Positions 27,977-37,097 of a stretch of 64,000 bases of DNA are shown here, in pieces. The stretch comes from Ensifer sp. IC3342. Lineage in GTDB: Bacteria; Pseudomonadota; Alphaproteobacteria; Rhizobiales; Rhizobiaceae. The position numbers were made by a program, and so were the translations under genes. Positions within the stretch are counted from its first letter, which is position 1, and each line of letters starts with the position of its first letter. The notes beneath the pieces are model-generated. The model had not been told where the DNA came from. It did no database searches and was given only the letters and a program-made list of their open reading frames with translations. The DNA is taken from the NCBI RefSeq assembly GCF_020193655.1, contig NZ_JADYVE010000021.1:18866-82865 (forward strand). The letters are read 5' to 3'.

Positions 27977-28882
27977 ATGTGCGGCATTGTTGGACTGTTC
28001 TTGAAGGACCGTAGCCTTGAACCGCAGCTCGGCGCGCTGCTCTCGGACATGCTGGTCACGATGACGGACCGCGGCCCGGACTCTGCCGGCATTGCAATTT
28101 ACGGTGCGCCGTCGCGCGGCAAGGCGAAGATCACGATCCAGTCGGCGACGCCCGGCGCGGATTTCGCAAGACTTGAAGGTGCTCTCGCCGAGCTGGATCT
28201 TCGCGTCGGCCTCACGGTCAAGAGCACCCATGCCGTCCTCGAGGTGGAAGCCGACAAGGTGGACGAGACGAGGGCGGCGCTCGCCCGCCTGCGTCCCGGT
28301 GTCCGCATCATGGGTTCGGGCGACAGCATCGAGATCTATAAGGAAACGGGCCTTCCGAAGGATGTGGTTGCACGCTTCGACGTGCGCTCCATGGCGGGTA
28401 CTCATGGGATCGGCCACACGCGCATGGCCACGGAATCGGCCGTGACGACGCTTGGCGCGCACCCGTTCTCCACTGGCGCCGACCAGTGCCTCGTCCACAA
28501 CGGCTCGCTTTCGAACCACAACAATCTGCGCCGCGAACTGGTGCGCGAGGGCATGACCTTCGAAACGCAGAACGACACCGAGGTCGCAGCCGCCTATCTC
28601 AGCGCGAAACTGGCAAAGGGCGAGGATCTCGGCCAGGCCCTGACGAGCGCTCTCGATGACCTCGACGGATTCTTCACCTTCGTCGTCGGTACGAAATCCG
28701 GTTTCGGTGTCGTTCGCGACCCGATCGCCTGCAAGCCGGCCGTGATGGCGGAAACCGACCGGTATGTCGCCTTCGGTTCGGAATACCGTGCGCTCGTGAG
28801 CTTGCCCGGCATCGAGGACGCTCGCGTTTGGGAGCCCGAGCCCGCAACGGTCTATTTCTGGGATCACGAGAAAGCCGCCTGA
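27977..28882 (+). CDS. mgsA: N-methylglutamate synthase subunit A (class II glutamine amidotransferase-like)
   Basis: About 301 residues (glxB-like). The start codon is fixed by the family rule that Cys follows Met: MCGIVGLF. A good GGAG site precedes it. Conserved HTRMAT, LVHNGSLSNH and NDTEVAAAY form the class II glutaminase site. In N-methylglutamate synthase this subunit hydrolyses gamma-glutamylmethylamide, and the methylamine is channelled to the glutamate-forming subunits. First of three tightly packed mgs genes. Confidence 0.9.
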   Translation: MCGIVGLFLKDRSLEPQLGALLSDMLVTMTDRGPDSAGIAIYGAPSRGKAKITIQSATPGADFARLEGALAELDLRVGLTVKSTHAVLEVEADKVDETRAALARLRPGVRIMGSGDSIEIYKETGLPKDVVARFDVRSMAGTHGIGHTRMATESAVTTLGAHPFSTGADQCLVHNGSLSNHNNLRRELVREGMTFETQNDTEVAAAYLSAKLAKGEDLGQALTSALDDLDGFFTFVVGTKSGFGVVRDPIACKPAVMAETDRYVAFGSEYRALVSLPGIEDARVWEPEPATVYFWDHEKAA

Positions 28883-28914
28883 ACCGGCAATTCAGTACAT
28901 CACAAGGATTGATC

Positions 28915-29601
28915 ATGCCCGTCATAGATCTTGCTGTTACGCCCCTGCGCGACCTCAACAGTGCCCTGCATGCGATCCCTCCGGGCCCGAACGATATCGC
29001 CTTCGAAGTCGTCAATCCGCGCGGCAGCCACGCCGTCGCGGTCGGCATCGACGCGCCCGTCGCGGTCGATGTGAAAGGTTCCGTCGGTTACTACTGCGCC
29101 GGCATGAACGATGGCGGATCGGTGACCGTCCACGGTTCGGCCGGTCCGGGCGTCGCCGAGAACATGATGTCCGGAAAGGTCGTCATTGAGGGTGATGCCA
29201 GCCAGTATGCCGGCGCCACGGGGCGCGGCGGGTTGCTCGTCATCAAGGGCAATGCAGCATCGCGCTGCGGCATCTCGATGAAGGGGATCGACATCGTCGT
29301 CCACGGCAATATCGGCCACATGTCGGCCTTCATGGGCCAATCCGGCCATCTCGTCGTGCTGGGTGACGCCGGCGACGCGCTTGGTGATTCCCTTTACGAG
29401 GCGAAACTTTTCGTCCGCGGCACAGTGAAGAGCCTCGGCTCCGACTGCATCGAGAAGGAGATGCGGCCGGAACACCTTTCGAAACTTGCCGAGCTTCTGG
29501 AGAAGGCGGGCGTCAAGGGCGTCAGGCCGGAGGAATTCAAACGCTACGGCTCGGCGCGCAAACTCTACAATTTCAACATCGACAACGCTGACGCGTACTG
29601 A
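28915..29601 (+). CDS. mgsB: N-methylglutamate synthase subunit B (glutamate-synthase beta-helix domain-like)
   Basis: About 228 residues (glxC-like). It has the repeated right-handed helix pattern of the GltB C-terminal domain: GYYCAGMNDGGSVTVHG, GDASQYAGATGRGGLLVIKG and GNIGHMSAFMGQSGHLVVLG. This domain is a structural scaffold and has no catalytic residues. It starts 33 bp after mgsA and ends 16 bp before mgsC. Confidence 0.9.
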   Translation: MPVIDLAVTPLRDLNSALHAIPPGPNDIAFEVVNPRGSHAVAVGIDAPVAVDVKGSVGYYCAGMNDGGSVTVHGSAGPGVAENMMSGKVVIEGDASQYAGATGRGGLLVIKGNAASRCGISMKGIDIVVHGNIGHMSAFMGQSGHLVVLGDAGDALGDSLYEAKLFVRGTVKSLGSDCIEKEMRPEHLSKLAELLEKAGVKGVRPEEFKRYGSARKLYNFNIDNADAY

Positions 29602-29616
29602 GCGGGGAGCCAGACC

Positions 29617-30945
29617 ATGAGCTACCACAATCCTTATACCCCGCCGCGCAAATCGGCGACCTTCGACGACTATACGCTGGCCGAAATCCGCCGCGCCGCT
29701 GCCACCGGTATCTACGATATCCGCGGCGCGGGCACCAAGCGCAAGGTGCCGCATTTCGACGACCTGCTTTTTCTCGGCGCTTCGATCTCGCGCTACCCGC
29801 TGGAAGGCTATCGCGAGAAATGCGACACGACGGTGACGCTCGGCACGCGCTTCGCCAAGAAGCCGATCACGCTGAAAACGCCGATCACCATTGCCGGCAT
29901 GAGCTTCGGCGCGCTCTCCGGCCCCGCCAAGGAAGCGCTCGGACGGGGTGCGACGATCGCCGGCACGTCGACCACCACTGGCGACGGCGGCATGACGGAC
30001 GAGGAGCGCGGCCATTCCCAGACGCTCGTCTATCAATACCTGCCGTCGCGCTACGGCATGAACCCGAAGGATTTGCGCCGCGCGGATGCGATCGAGGTCG
30101 TTGTCGGGCAGGGAGCAAAGCCCGGTGGCGGCGGCATGCTGCTCGGCCAGAAGATTTCCGACCGCGTCGCCGAGATGCGTACGCTGCCGAAGGGCATCGA
30201 TCAGCGTTCCGCCTGCCGTCATCCCGATTGGACGGGGCCGGACGATCTCGAGATCAAGATCCTCGAACTGCGCGAGATCACCGACTGGGAGAAGCCGATC
30301 TACGTCAAGGTTGGGGGCGCGCGGCCCTATTACGACACGGCGCTTGCGGTAAAGGCAGGCGCTGACGTGGTCGTGCTCGACGGCATGCAGGGCGGAACGG
30401 CGGCGACACAGGACGTCTTCATCGAGAATGTCGGCATGCCGACGCTCGCCTGTATCAGGCCTGCCGTCCAGGCGCTGCAGGACCTCGGCATGCACCGCAA
30501 GGTCCAGCTCATCATCTCGGGCGGCATTCGCTCCGGCGCCGATGTCGCCAAGGCGCTTGCGCTCGGAGCCGATGCGGTCGCCATCGGCACGGCGGCTCTG
30601 GTTGCGCTTGGCGACAACGACCCGCGATGGGAGGACGAATACCGCAAACTCGGCACCACTGCCGGCGCCTACGATGACTGGCACGAGGGCAAGGACCCAG
30701 CCGGCATCACCACCCAGGACCCGGAACTGATGAAACGGCTCGACCCGATCGCCGCCGGCCGCAGGCTTGCCAACTACCTGAAGGTTATGACGCTGGAAGC
30801 CCAGACGATCGCGCGCGCCTGCGGCAAGAACCATCTGCACAACCTGGAGCCCGAAGATCTCTGCGCGCTGACGATCGAAGCGTCAGCGATGGCGCAGGTG
30901 CCGCTCGCCGGCACAAGCTGGATCCCCGGCAAGGGAGGGTTCTGA
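29617..30945 (+). CDS. mgsC: N-methylglutamate synthase subunit C (glutamate-synthase FMN domain-like)
   Basis: About 442 residues (glxD-like). The GltB-type FMN barrel shows ITIAGMSFGALSGPAKEALG, GQGAKPGGGGMLLGQKIS, VVLDGMQGGTAATQDVFIEN and LIISGGIRSGADVAKALALG (FMN phosphate site). A C-terminal Cys-rich part (TIARACGKNHLHNL) follows. It joins methylamine to a 2-oxoglutarate-derived carbon to yield N-methylglutamate. Third of the mgsABC operon. Confidence 0.9.
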   Translation: MSYHNPYTPPRKSATFDDYTLAEIRRAAATGIYDIRGAGTKRKVPHFDDLLFLGASISRYPLEGYREKCDTTVTLGTRFAKKPITLKTPITIAGMSFGALSGPAKEALGRGATIAGTSTTTGDGGMTDEERGHSQTLVYQYLPSRYGMNPKDLRRADAIEVVVGQGAKPGGGGMLLGQKISDRVAEMRTLPKGIDQRSACRHPDWTGPDDLEIKILELREITDWEKPIYVKVGGARPYYDTALAVKAGADVVVLDGMQGGTAATQDVFIENVGMPTLACIRPAVQALQDLGMHRKVQLIISGGIRSGADVAKALALGADAVAIGTAALVALGDNDPRWEDEYRKLGTTAGAYDDWHEGKDPAGITTQDPELMKRLDPIAAGRRLANYLKVMTLEAQTIARACGKNHLHNLEPEDLCALTIEASAMAQVPLAGTSWIPGKGGF

Positions 30946-30978
30946 GCAAAAAATCATCCGGCCGGTGTTCGCAGCTCC

Positions 30979-30995
30979 CAGCCGGACACCGGCTG
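30979..30995. other. hairpin between mgsC and gmaS
   Basis: CAGCCGG / CCGGCTG with an ACA loop, a perfect 7-bp stem. A second overlapping stem (CCGGTGT at 30962 with ACACCGG) is possible. There is no U-run, so it may set relative transcript levels rather than terminate. Confidence 0.4.
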
Positions 30996-31032
30996 ATCCG
31001 TCAAAGTGTCGATAATCCAAAAGGGGAAAGCA

Positions 31033-32340
31033 ATGACACTGGATCTCTCGAGCTACGCCAAGGAGCGCGGCATCAAATATTTCATGATCAGCTACACCGA
31101 CATCTTCGGCGGCCAGCGCGCCAAGCTGGTTCCGGCAGAGGCGATCGCCGACATGCAGAAGGACGGCGCGGGCTTCGCGGGATTTGCGACCTGGCTGGAC
31201 CTGACGCCAGCTCATCCCGATCTGTTCGCGATACCCGATGCCTCCTCGGTGATCCAACTCCCCTGGAAGAAGGAGGTCGCCTGGGTCGCGGCCGATTGCG
31301 TCATGGAAGACGCGCCGGTCGAGCAGGCACCCCGCGTGGTGCTGAAAAGACTTATTGGAGAGGCGAAGCGGGAGGGGCTGCGCGTCAAGACCGGCGTCGA
31401 AGCCGAGTTTTTCCTGATCTCGGCCGAGGGATCGAAGATCTCCGACGAATACGACACGGCCGAAAAGCCGTGCTATGACCAGCAGGCGATCATGCGCCGC
31501 TACGACGTCATTGCCGAGATCTGCGACTACATGCTCGAACTCGGCTGGAGGCCCTATCAGAACGATCATGAGGATGCGAACGGCCAGTTCGAGATGAACT
31601 GGGAATTCGACGACGCACTGAAGACCGCCGACAAGCACTCCTTTTTCAAGTTCATGGTTAAGTCCGTCGCCGAGAAACACGGGCTTCGCGCCACATTCAT
31701 GCCGAAGCCCTTCAAGGGGCTCACCGGCAACGGTTGCCACTGCCATATCTCGGTGTGGGACCTCGACGGCGAGGTCAACGCCTTTGCCGATAGGAGCGCC
31801 GAGTTCGGGCTTTCGCAGCAGGGCCGCATGTTCCTGGGCGGTATCATGAAGCATGCGAGCGCGCTCGCCGCCATCACCAACCCGACGGTGAATTCCTACA
31901 AGCGCATCAACGCGCCGCGCACCATTTCCGGTGCGACCTGGGCACCGAATTCGGTCACCTGGACCGGTAACAACCGCACTCATATGGTGCGCGTGCCCGG
32001 CCCCGGCCGTTTCGAACTGCGCTTGCCGGACGGCGCCGTCAATCCGTATCTGCTGCAGGCGATCATCATAGCGGCCGGCCTCTCAGGTATCCGCTCGGAG
32101 GCCGATCCCGGACCGCATTACGATATCGACATGTACAAGGACGGCCACACCGTCACCGACGCGCCGAAACTGCCGCTCAACCTGCTCGACGCGCTTCGCG
32201 AATACCAGAAAGATGAAGTGCTGCAGGAAGCGCTCGGGCGCGAGTTCTCCGCCGCCTATCTCAAGCTGAAGCATGGCGAGTGGAACAGCTACTGCTCGCA
32301 GTTCAGCAGGTGGGAGCACGACACGACGCTTGACGTCTGA
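31033..32340 (+). CDS. gmaS: gamma-glutamylmethylamide synthetase (GlnA-family, GlnT-like)
   Basis: About 435 residues of the glutamine synthetase superfamily. KTGVEAEFFL holds the metal-binding Glu residues, NGCHCHISVWD is the ATP-site motif, and NSYKRINAPRT with RTHMVRVPGPGRFELRLPDG complete the active site. GS-type length and an mgs/mgd/tmm neighbourhood mark it as GmaS, which ligates methylamine rather than ammonia to glutamate with ATP. It corresponds to glnT next to glxABCD in Sinorhizobium. The start has AAGGGG upstream. Confidence 0.9.
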   Translation: MTLDLSSYAKERGIKYFMISYTDIFGGQRAKLVPAEAIADMQKDGAGFAGFATWLDLTPAHPDLFAIPDASSVIQLPWKKEVAWVAADCVMEDAPVEQAPRVVLKRLIGEAKREGLRVKTGVEAEFFLISAEGSKISDEYDTAEKPCYDQQAIMRRYDVIAEICDYMLELGWRPYQNDHEDANGQFEMNWEFDDALKTADKHSFFKFMVKSVAEKHGLRATFMPKPFKGLTGNGCHCHISVWDLDGEVNAFADRSAEFGLSQQGRMFLGGIMKHASALAAITNPTVNSYKRINAPRTISGATWAPNSVTWTGNNRTHMVRVPGPGRFELRLPDGAVNPYLLQAIIIAAGLSGIRSEADPGPHYDIDMYKDGHTVTDAPKLPLNLLDALREYQKDEVLQEALGREFSAAYLKLKHGEWNSYCSQFSRWEHDTTLDV

Positions 32341-32463
32341 GGTCGGCAGAGCGTCGAGGTCGAAGACCGGGCGCCCACCGGCGTGTGAGCGTCCGCTTTC
32401 CGGCAAACGGGTGTCCTTTCATTGCGTGCAAACGGGCGCCGCATGGCAACGGGGTATTCCATC

Positions 32464-33348
32464 GTGAAAAACATCGTTCTGACAGTAGCTTGTAAATCCA
32501 CACGAGGCATCGTCGCGGCCATTTCCGGCTACCTGGCGAAAGCAGGTTGCAACATTGTCGACTCCTCGCAATTCGACGATCTGGATACCGGCAAATTCTT
32601 CATGAGGATCAGTTTCATCTCGGAGGAGGGGACATCCGGAGCGGAAATTGCCAAGGGCTTCGCCGCCGTCGCCGCTCCGTTCGGCATGGACTTCGAGTTT
32701 CACGACAGCGACGAGCGCATGAAGGTGCTGCTGATGGTGTCGCGTTTCGGCCATTGCCTCAACGACCTGCTCTACCGCTGGAAGATCGGCGCGCTGCCGA
32801 TCGACATCGTCGGCGTCGTCTCCAACCACTTCGACTACCAGAAGGTCGTCGTCAACCACGACATCCCCTTCCACTGCATCAAGGTGACGAAGGAGAACAA
32901 GCCGAAGGCCGAAGCCCAGCTGATGGAACTCGTCGAGCAGACCGGCGCGGAGCTGATCGTGCTCGCCCGCTATATGCAGGTGTTGTCGGATGCGCTCTGC
33001 AAGAAGATGTCGGGGAAGATCATCAACATCCATCACTCGTTCCTGCCGAGCTTCAAGGGCGCCAACCCCTACAAGCAGGCCTATGAGCGCGGCGTGAAGC
33101 TGATCGGCGCGACGGCGCATTACGTCACCGCCGATCTCGACGAGGGTCCGATCATCGAGCAGGACATCGCCCGCATCACCCATGCGCAGTCGGCCGAGGA
33201 CTATGTCTCGATCGGCCGCGACGTCGAAAGCCAGGTGCTGGCGCGGGCGATCCACGCCCACATTCATCACCGCTGCTTCATCAACGGCAACCGCGTCGTC
33301 GTCTTCCCGCCGAGCCCGGGGAGTTATGCGTCGGAGCGGATGGGCTAG
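32464..33348 (+). CDS. purU: formyltetrahydrofolate deformylase
   Basis: About 294 residues, the normal PurU length if GTG at 32464 is used (MKNIVLTVACKSTRGIVAAI). In-frame ATG codons at 32422 and 32443 would add 14 or 7 residues. An N-terminal ACT domain is followed by the formyltransferase fold with VLARYMQVLS, IINIHHSFLPSFKG and the catalytic GATAHYVTADLDEGPIIEQD. It hydrolyses 10-formyl-THF to formate and THF, which removes C1 units made by demethylation. folD follows after 3 bp. Confidence 0.9.
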   Translation: MKNIVLTVACKSTRGIVAAISGYLAKAGCNIVDSSQFDDLDTGKFFMRISFISEEGTSGAEIAKGFAAVAAPFGMDFEFHDSDERMKVLLMVSRFGHCLNDLLYRWKIGALPIDIVGVVSNHFDYQKVVVNHDIPFHCIKVTKENKPKAEAQLMELVEQTGAELIVLARYMQVLSDALCKKMSGKIINIHHSFLPSFKGANPYKQAYERGVKLIGATAHYVTADLDEGPIIEQDIARITHAQSAEDYVSIGRDVESQVLARAIHAHIHHRCFINGNRVVVFPPSPGSYASERMG

Positions 33349-33351
33349 GCG

Positions 33352-34251
33352 ATGGTTCACGTCATCGACGGTAAGCAGGTCGCCGCGTCCGTAATCGAAA
33401 TCGTCAAGGCCGCAACGGTCGCTCTCAACGAATTGAGCGGCGTCAGGACCGGTCTGGCCGTCGTAATCGTCGGCGACGATCCGGCGAGCCAGGCTTATGT
33501 TGGCTCCAAGAGCAGGATGGCGAAGGAATGCGGCTTCAACTCGATGCAGCATACGCTGCCTGCCGAGACTACGCAGGAGAAACTCGCGGCGCTTGTGGCG
33601 TCGCTCAATGCTGACCCCGCGATTCACGGCATCCTCGTGCAGCTGCCGCTGCCGAAGCACTTGCAGGCCGAGCCGATCATCCAGTCCATTCGCCCCGAGA
33701 AGGACGTCGATGGCCTGCATGTCGTCAACGCCGGCAAGCTTGCGACCGGTGATATCCGGACCGGCCTCGTCTCCTGTACCCCGGCGGGTGCGATGGTCTT
33801 CGTCCGTCGCATTCATGGAGACGATCTATCCGGACTGAATGCCGTCGTGATCGGCCGTTCGAACCTCTTTGGAAAACCGATGGCACAGCTTCTCTTGAAT
33901 GCCAATGCCACTGTGACCGTCGCGCATTCGCGCACCAGGGACCTGCCGGTCGTGTGCCGCAATGCCAACATCCTCGTAGCCGCCGTCGGCCGGCCCGAGA
34001 TGGTAAAGGGCGATTGGATAAAGCCCGACGCAACCGTGATCGACGTCGGCATCAATCGCGTACCGGCGCCTGAAAGGGGAGAAGGCAAGACACGTCTCGT
34101 TGGCGATATCGCTTTTGGCGAAGCTTTGGCGGTCGCCTCCGTTGTCACGCCTGTTCCGGGCGGTGTTGGCCCCATGACGATCGCGATGCTGATGGCCAAC
34201 ACTGTGATCGCCGCGCACCGGGCCGCGGGCCGCACACCGCCGACGTTCTGA
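33352..34251 (+). CDS. folD: bifunctional methylene-THF dehydrogenase / methenyl-THF cyclohydrolase
   Basis: About 299 residues. VGDDPASQAYVGSKSRMAKE includes the conserved YxxxK (Tyr and Lys for cyclohydrolase). QLPLPKHL, PEKDVDGLHVVNAGKL, GRSNLFGKPMAQLLLNAN (NADP site) and TPVPGGVGPMTIAML are hallmark motifs. It converts methylene-THF to 10-formyl-THF and feeds the adjacent PurU. The placement says it serves the amine pathway and is probably a second copy to a housekeeping folD. Confidence 0.9.
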   Translation: MVHVIDGKQVAASVIEIVKAATVALNELSGVRTGLAVVIVGDDPASQAYVGSKSRMAKECGFNSMQHTLPAETTQEKLAALVASLNADPAIHGILVQLPLPKHLQAEPIIQSIRPEKDVDGLHVVNAGKLATGDIRTGLVSCTPAGAMVFVRRIHGDDLSGLNAVVIGRSNLFGKPMAQLLLNANATVTVAHSRTRDLPVVCRNANILVAAVGRPEMVKGDWIKPDATVIDVGINRVPAPERGEGKTRLVGDIAFGEALAVASVVTPVPGGVGPMTIAMLMANTVIAAHRAAGRTPPTF

Positions 34252-34362
34252 CGCAGGCCGGTCGAACGGCGAGAAATCGCGCGTTCCTGCTTGCCACGCA
34301 AGAAAACGAAGCTATACTCAGGAAAGAAATATTCCACACAGTGAAAACAGAGGGAACGGAAT

Positions 34363-35496
34363 ATGACGGTGACATGGCGTTTCTCGGCTCTGGCGGACAG
34401 GCATCGGGCGCTGGGTTCGAAGCTCGAAGACTGGAGCGGAATGGGCACTGCCTGGACTTACGAGAAGGACATCTACGAGGAACATATCGCCGTCCGCACC
34501 AAAGCGGGCCTGATGGACGTCTCGGGACTGAAGAAGATCCACCTCGTCGGGCCGCATGCGCTAGCGGTTCTCGACTATGTGACGACGCGCGACGTGAGCA
34601 AGATATATCCAGGCAAATCCGTCTATGCCTGCATGCTCAACGATCGCGGTCACTTCACCGACGACTGCATCATCTATCGCACCGGGCCGAATTCCTGGAT
34701 GCTCGTCCACGGCTCCGGAACGGGTCATGAGGAAATCGCGAAACAGGCCGCCGGGCGGAATTGCGCGGTGCTCTTCGACGATGACCTGCACGATCTCTCT
34801 CTCCAGGGCCCGCTCGCCGTCGACTATCTGCAAAAGCACGTTCCGGGCATTCGGGACCTGAAGTATTTCCACCACATGCAGACGACGCTCTTCGGCGCGC
34901 CGGTGATGATCTCGCGCACCGGCTATACCGGCGAACGCGGCTATGAAATCTTCGTGCGCGGCCAGGACGCTCCGATGGTGTGGGACCGCATCATCGATGA
35001 AGGCAAGGAGATGGGGATCATCCCGGTTTGCTTCAGCGTGCTCGACATGCTGCGCGTCGAGAGCTACCTGCTGTTCTACCCCTACGACAATTCGCAGATG
35101 TATCCTTTCGCGGATGAACCGCCTGGCGACAGCCTCTGGGAACTGGGCCTGGATTTCACCGTCAGTCCCGGGAAGACCGGTTTTCGCGGTGCCGAGGAGC
35201 ATGCGCGGCTCAAGGGGAAGGAAAGATTCAAGATCTTCGGCTTGCTCATCGATGCCGACGGCCCGGCCGATCTTGGAGACGAGGTCTGGGCGGATGGCAG
35301 GAAGGTGGGCGTCATCACATGCCCGAGCTATTCGAAACTCACAAACCGCTCGATGGCGATTGCACGCCTTGACGTCGACAAAGCGGTGCAGGGCACGCGG
35401 CTCGAAGTTCGCGGCAAGTCGCTGATGGCCAAGGCCGTCGCCCATACCATTACATTCGACGATCCGGAGAAGAAGAAGAGAACGGCGGTCGGCTGA
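34363..35496 (+). CDS. dmmD: dimethylamine monooxygenase locus GcvT-like THF-binding protein
   Basis: About 377 residues of the glycine-cleavage T-protein (GcvT) family. LMDVSGLKKIHLVGPHAL, MLNDRGHFTDDCIIYR, MISRTGYTGERGYEIFVRG and DMLRVESYLLFYPYD match the THF-binding fold. In the known dmmDABC loci the GcvT-like gene comes first, as here, and the protein may capture the formaldehyde released by demethylation as methylene-THF. That role is inference. AGAGGGA lies before the start. dmmA follows 11 bp downstream. Confidence 0.8.
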   Translation: MTVTWRFSALADRHRALGSKLEDWSGMGTAWTYEKDIYEEHIAVRTKAGLMDVSGLKKIHLVGPHALAVLDYVTTRDVSKIYPGKSVYACMLNDRGHFTDDCIIYRTGPNSWMLVHGSGTGHEEIAKQAAGRNCAVLFDDDLHDLSLQGPLAVDYLQKHVPGIRDLKYFHHMQTTLFGAPVMISRTGYTGERGYEIFVRGQDAPMVWDRIIDEGKEMGIIPVCFSVLDMLRVESYLLFYPYDNSQMYPFADEPPGDSLWELGLDFTVSPGKTGFRGAEEHARLKGKERFKIFGLLIDADGPADLGDEVWADGRKVGVITCPSYSKLTNRSMAIARLDVDKAVQGTRLEVRGKSLMAKAVAHTITFDDPEKKKRTAVG

Positions 35497-35507
35497 GGGA
35501 GCCTGCG

Positions 35508-36113
35508 ATGCTGGTAGAAGGTATCAAAAGCCGCCCCGTCTACGGCGGAATCGCAATAGACCCCTTCGCGCGTCGGCACATCTTCGCACTCGAGGGTGAG
35601 GGTGCGCTCGCACTTCTCGATCAGAAGCCGGCTTTGACCGCGACAATGCTCAACCGTAGCGAGGTCCTGTACGTCGCCGCCGGCCCCAAAGGTCTCGATC
35701 ACGATCTGGCGCTTGCCGCTCTGAAACCTGACCGGTTCTGGCAGGGGCCGACGATCGAAACCCTGCTGTTCCGGCTCAGGGGCTCGTTGTCCGCTGCGAC
35801 CATGAGCACGCGTCTCTACATCTCCGGGCGGGAAGGGTTCATCGGCCAGTGCATGCAGGTGGCCACCGACATGGGAATGGATTTCAGTTCCATTCCCACC
35901 GAGCATCGCGGCTCGCTGGCGCGGCGCGTACAGTGCGTGCACTGCAAGGGCATCACCGACGACGTCAGGACGAGTCCCTTCAAATGCAGCCATTGCGGCC
36001 TGAATTTGCTCGTGCGCGATCACTACTCCCGCCGTCTCGGAGCTTTCCAGGGCGTCAATGTCGATGCCGAGGAACCCGGAACGGCTCCGCAGGCGGAGGA
36101 ACTGTTCGCATGA
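35508..36113 (+). CDS. dmmA: dimethylamine monooxygenase small subunit, DmmA-like
   Basis: About 201 residues with no enzyme fold I recognise. The C-terminal part holds Cys143-x-x-Cys146 and Cys160-x-x-Cys163 (QCVHCKG, KCSHCG), a zinc-ribbon or rubredoxin-like metal site. The first 110 residues are mixed alpha/beta with no cofactor motif. Gene order and length fit the third subunit of heme-dependent dimethylamine monooxygenase. I assigned letters by matching the dmmDABC order, so the labels of A, B and C are less sure than the complex. It overlaps dmmB by ATGA. Confidence 0.7.
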   Translation: MLVEGIKSRPVYGGIAIDPFARRHIFALEGEGALALLDQKPALTATMLNRSEVLYVAAGPKGLDHDLALAALKPDRFWQGPTIETLLFRLRGSLSAATMSTRLYISGREGFIGQCMQVATDMGMDFSSIPTEHRGSLARRVQCVHCKGITDDVRTSPFKCSHCGLNLLVRDHYSRRLGAFQGVNVDAEEPGTAPQAEELFA

Positions 36114-37075
36114 GCGGGGGTCTTGCAATTGCCGTCCGGGTCAGCCGGATCGATACCGTCGCGGCGAATATAAAGCGATTTCGTCTCGTGCGCCATGACG
36201 GCGAACCGCTTCCTGTCTTTTCGGCCGGCGCGCACGTCATCGTCAGCATGGACGATGACGGTCACCGACGTCGCAATCCCTATTCGTTGATGTCGGCTCC
36301 CCACGATACTTCGGGGTACGATATCTCCGTCCTGAGGGTCGCCGAGTCCCGCGGCGGGTCTGCCTTCCTGCACGAGAAGCTCAGGGAAGGCGACGCCCTG
36401 ACGATCAGTCATCCGGTCAACCTTTTCCATGCCGACAAGCGCGGCCGCAAGCATATTCTCCTCGCGGGCGGGATCGGGATCACCCCGTTCCTGGCGATGA
36501 TGGCGGAGTTCGATCGCGCCAATGTCGCGTTCGAACTGCACTACGCCATGCGCTCCCGCGAGCATGGCGCCTATTGGCAGGAACTGGTCGAACGGTACGG
36601 CGCCCATCGCGTGAAGCGCTATTTCAGTGCCGAAAACGACGTCCTCCCCGTTGCCTCGCTCCTGCACAACCAACCACTGGGGACGCACGCCTACGTCTGC
36701 GGTCCCGACCGGATGACCGATTTCGTGCTCAGGACCGCTCGCGAATGCGGCTGGCCGAAGTCGAATGTTCATTCCGAGCGATTTCTCGCCCCGATCAGCG
36801 GCAAGGCGTTCGATGCGGAGCTGTTGCGCTCCGGGATCGTCGTCCGCGTCGGCGATCACGAGAGCATTCTCGAAGCCGTCGAAGCCGCGGGTATCGATGC
36901 GCCTTACATGTGTCGCGGCGGCGCCTGCGGCCAGTGCGAGACGGCTGTTGTCGCGTGCAATGGAGTGCTTGCGCATCACGACGTCTACCTTTCCGAGGAG
37001 GAGAAGGCATCGGGTCGCAAGGTCATGATCTGCGTCTCGCGCTTCGATGGGACGAAACTATCCCTGGATCTTTAA
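36110..37075 (+). CDS. dmmB: dimethylamine monooxygenase reductase subunit (FNR-like plus 2Fe-2S)
   Basis: About 321 residues. The flavin domain has RRNPYSLMSAPHDTSGYDI (RxYS-type flavin site), and the nucleotide domain has ILLAGGIGITPFLAMM. A C-terminal plant-type ferredoxin domain has CRGGACGQCETAVV and a further Cys in ICVSRFDG. Flavin plus NAD(P)H plus 2Fe-2S is the phthalate-dioxygenase-reductase plan. It passes electrons to the heme subunit at 37098. The ATG overlaps the previous stop. Confidence 0.85.
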   Translation: MSGGLAIAVRVSRIDTVAANIKRFRLVRHDGEPLPVFSAGAHVIVSMDDDGHRRRNPYSLMSAPHDTSGYDISVLRVAESRGGSAFLHEKLREGDALTISHPVNLFHADKRGRKHILLAGGIGITPFLAMMAEFDRANVAFELHYAMRSREHGAYWQELVERYGAHRVKRYFSAENDVLPVASLLHNQPLGTHAYVCGPDRMTDFVLRTARECGWPKSNVHSERFLAPISGKAFDAELLRSGIVVRVGDHESILEAVEAAGIDAPYMCRGGACGQCETAVVACNGVLAHHDVYLSEEEKASGRKVMICVSRFDGTKLSLDL

Positions 37076-37097
37076 ATCACGATAGGGGAGCCAGCCG

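Noticed and set aside
28900..30840. 646-residue minus-strand frame opposite mgsB and mgsC
   Set aside because: The plus strand encodes well-conserved glutamate-synthase-like proteins, and the frame is their antisense shadow.
30962..30995. A riboswitch upstream of gmaS
   Set aside because: Only a simple hairpin with two alternative stems is visible and no conserved aptamer pattern.
31033..32340. Calling the GlnA-family gene a housekeeping glutamine synthetase
   Set aside because: It follows mgsABC and precedes purU/folD in an amine locus. GmaS is the better fit, although ammonia ligation cannot be excluded by sequence.
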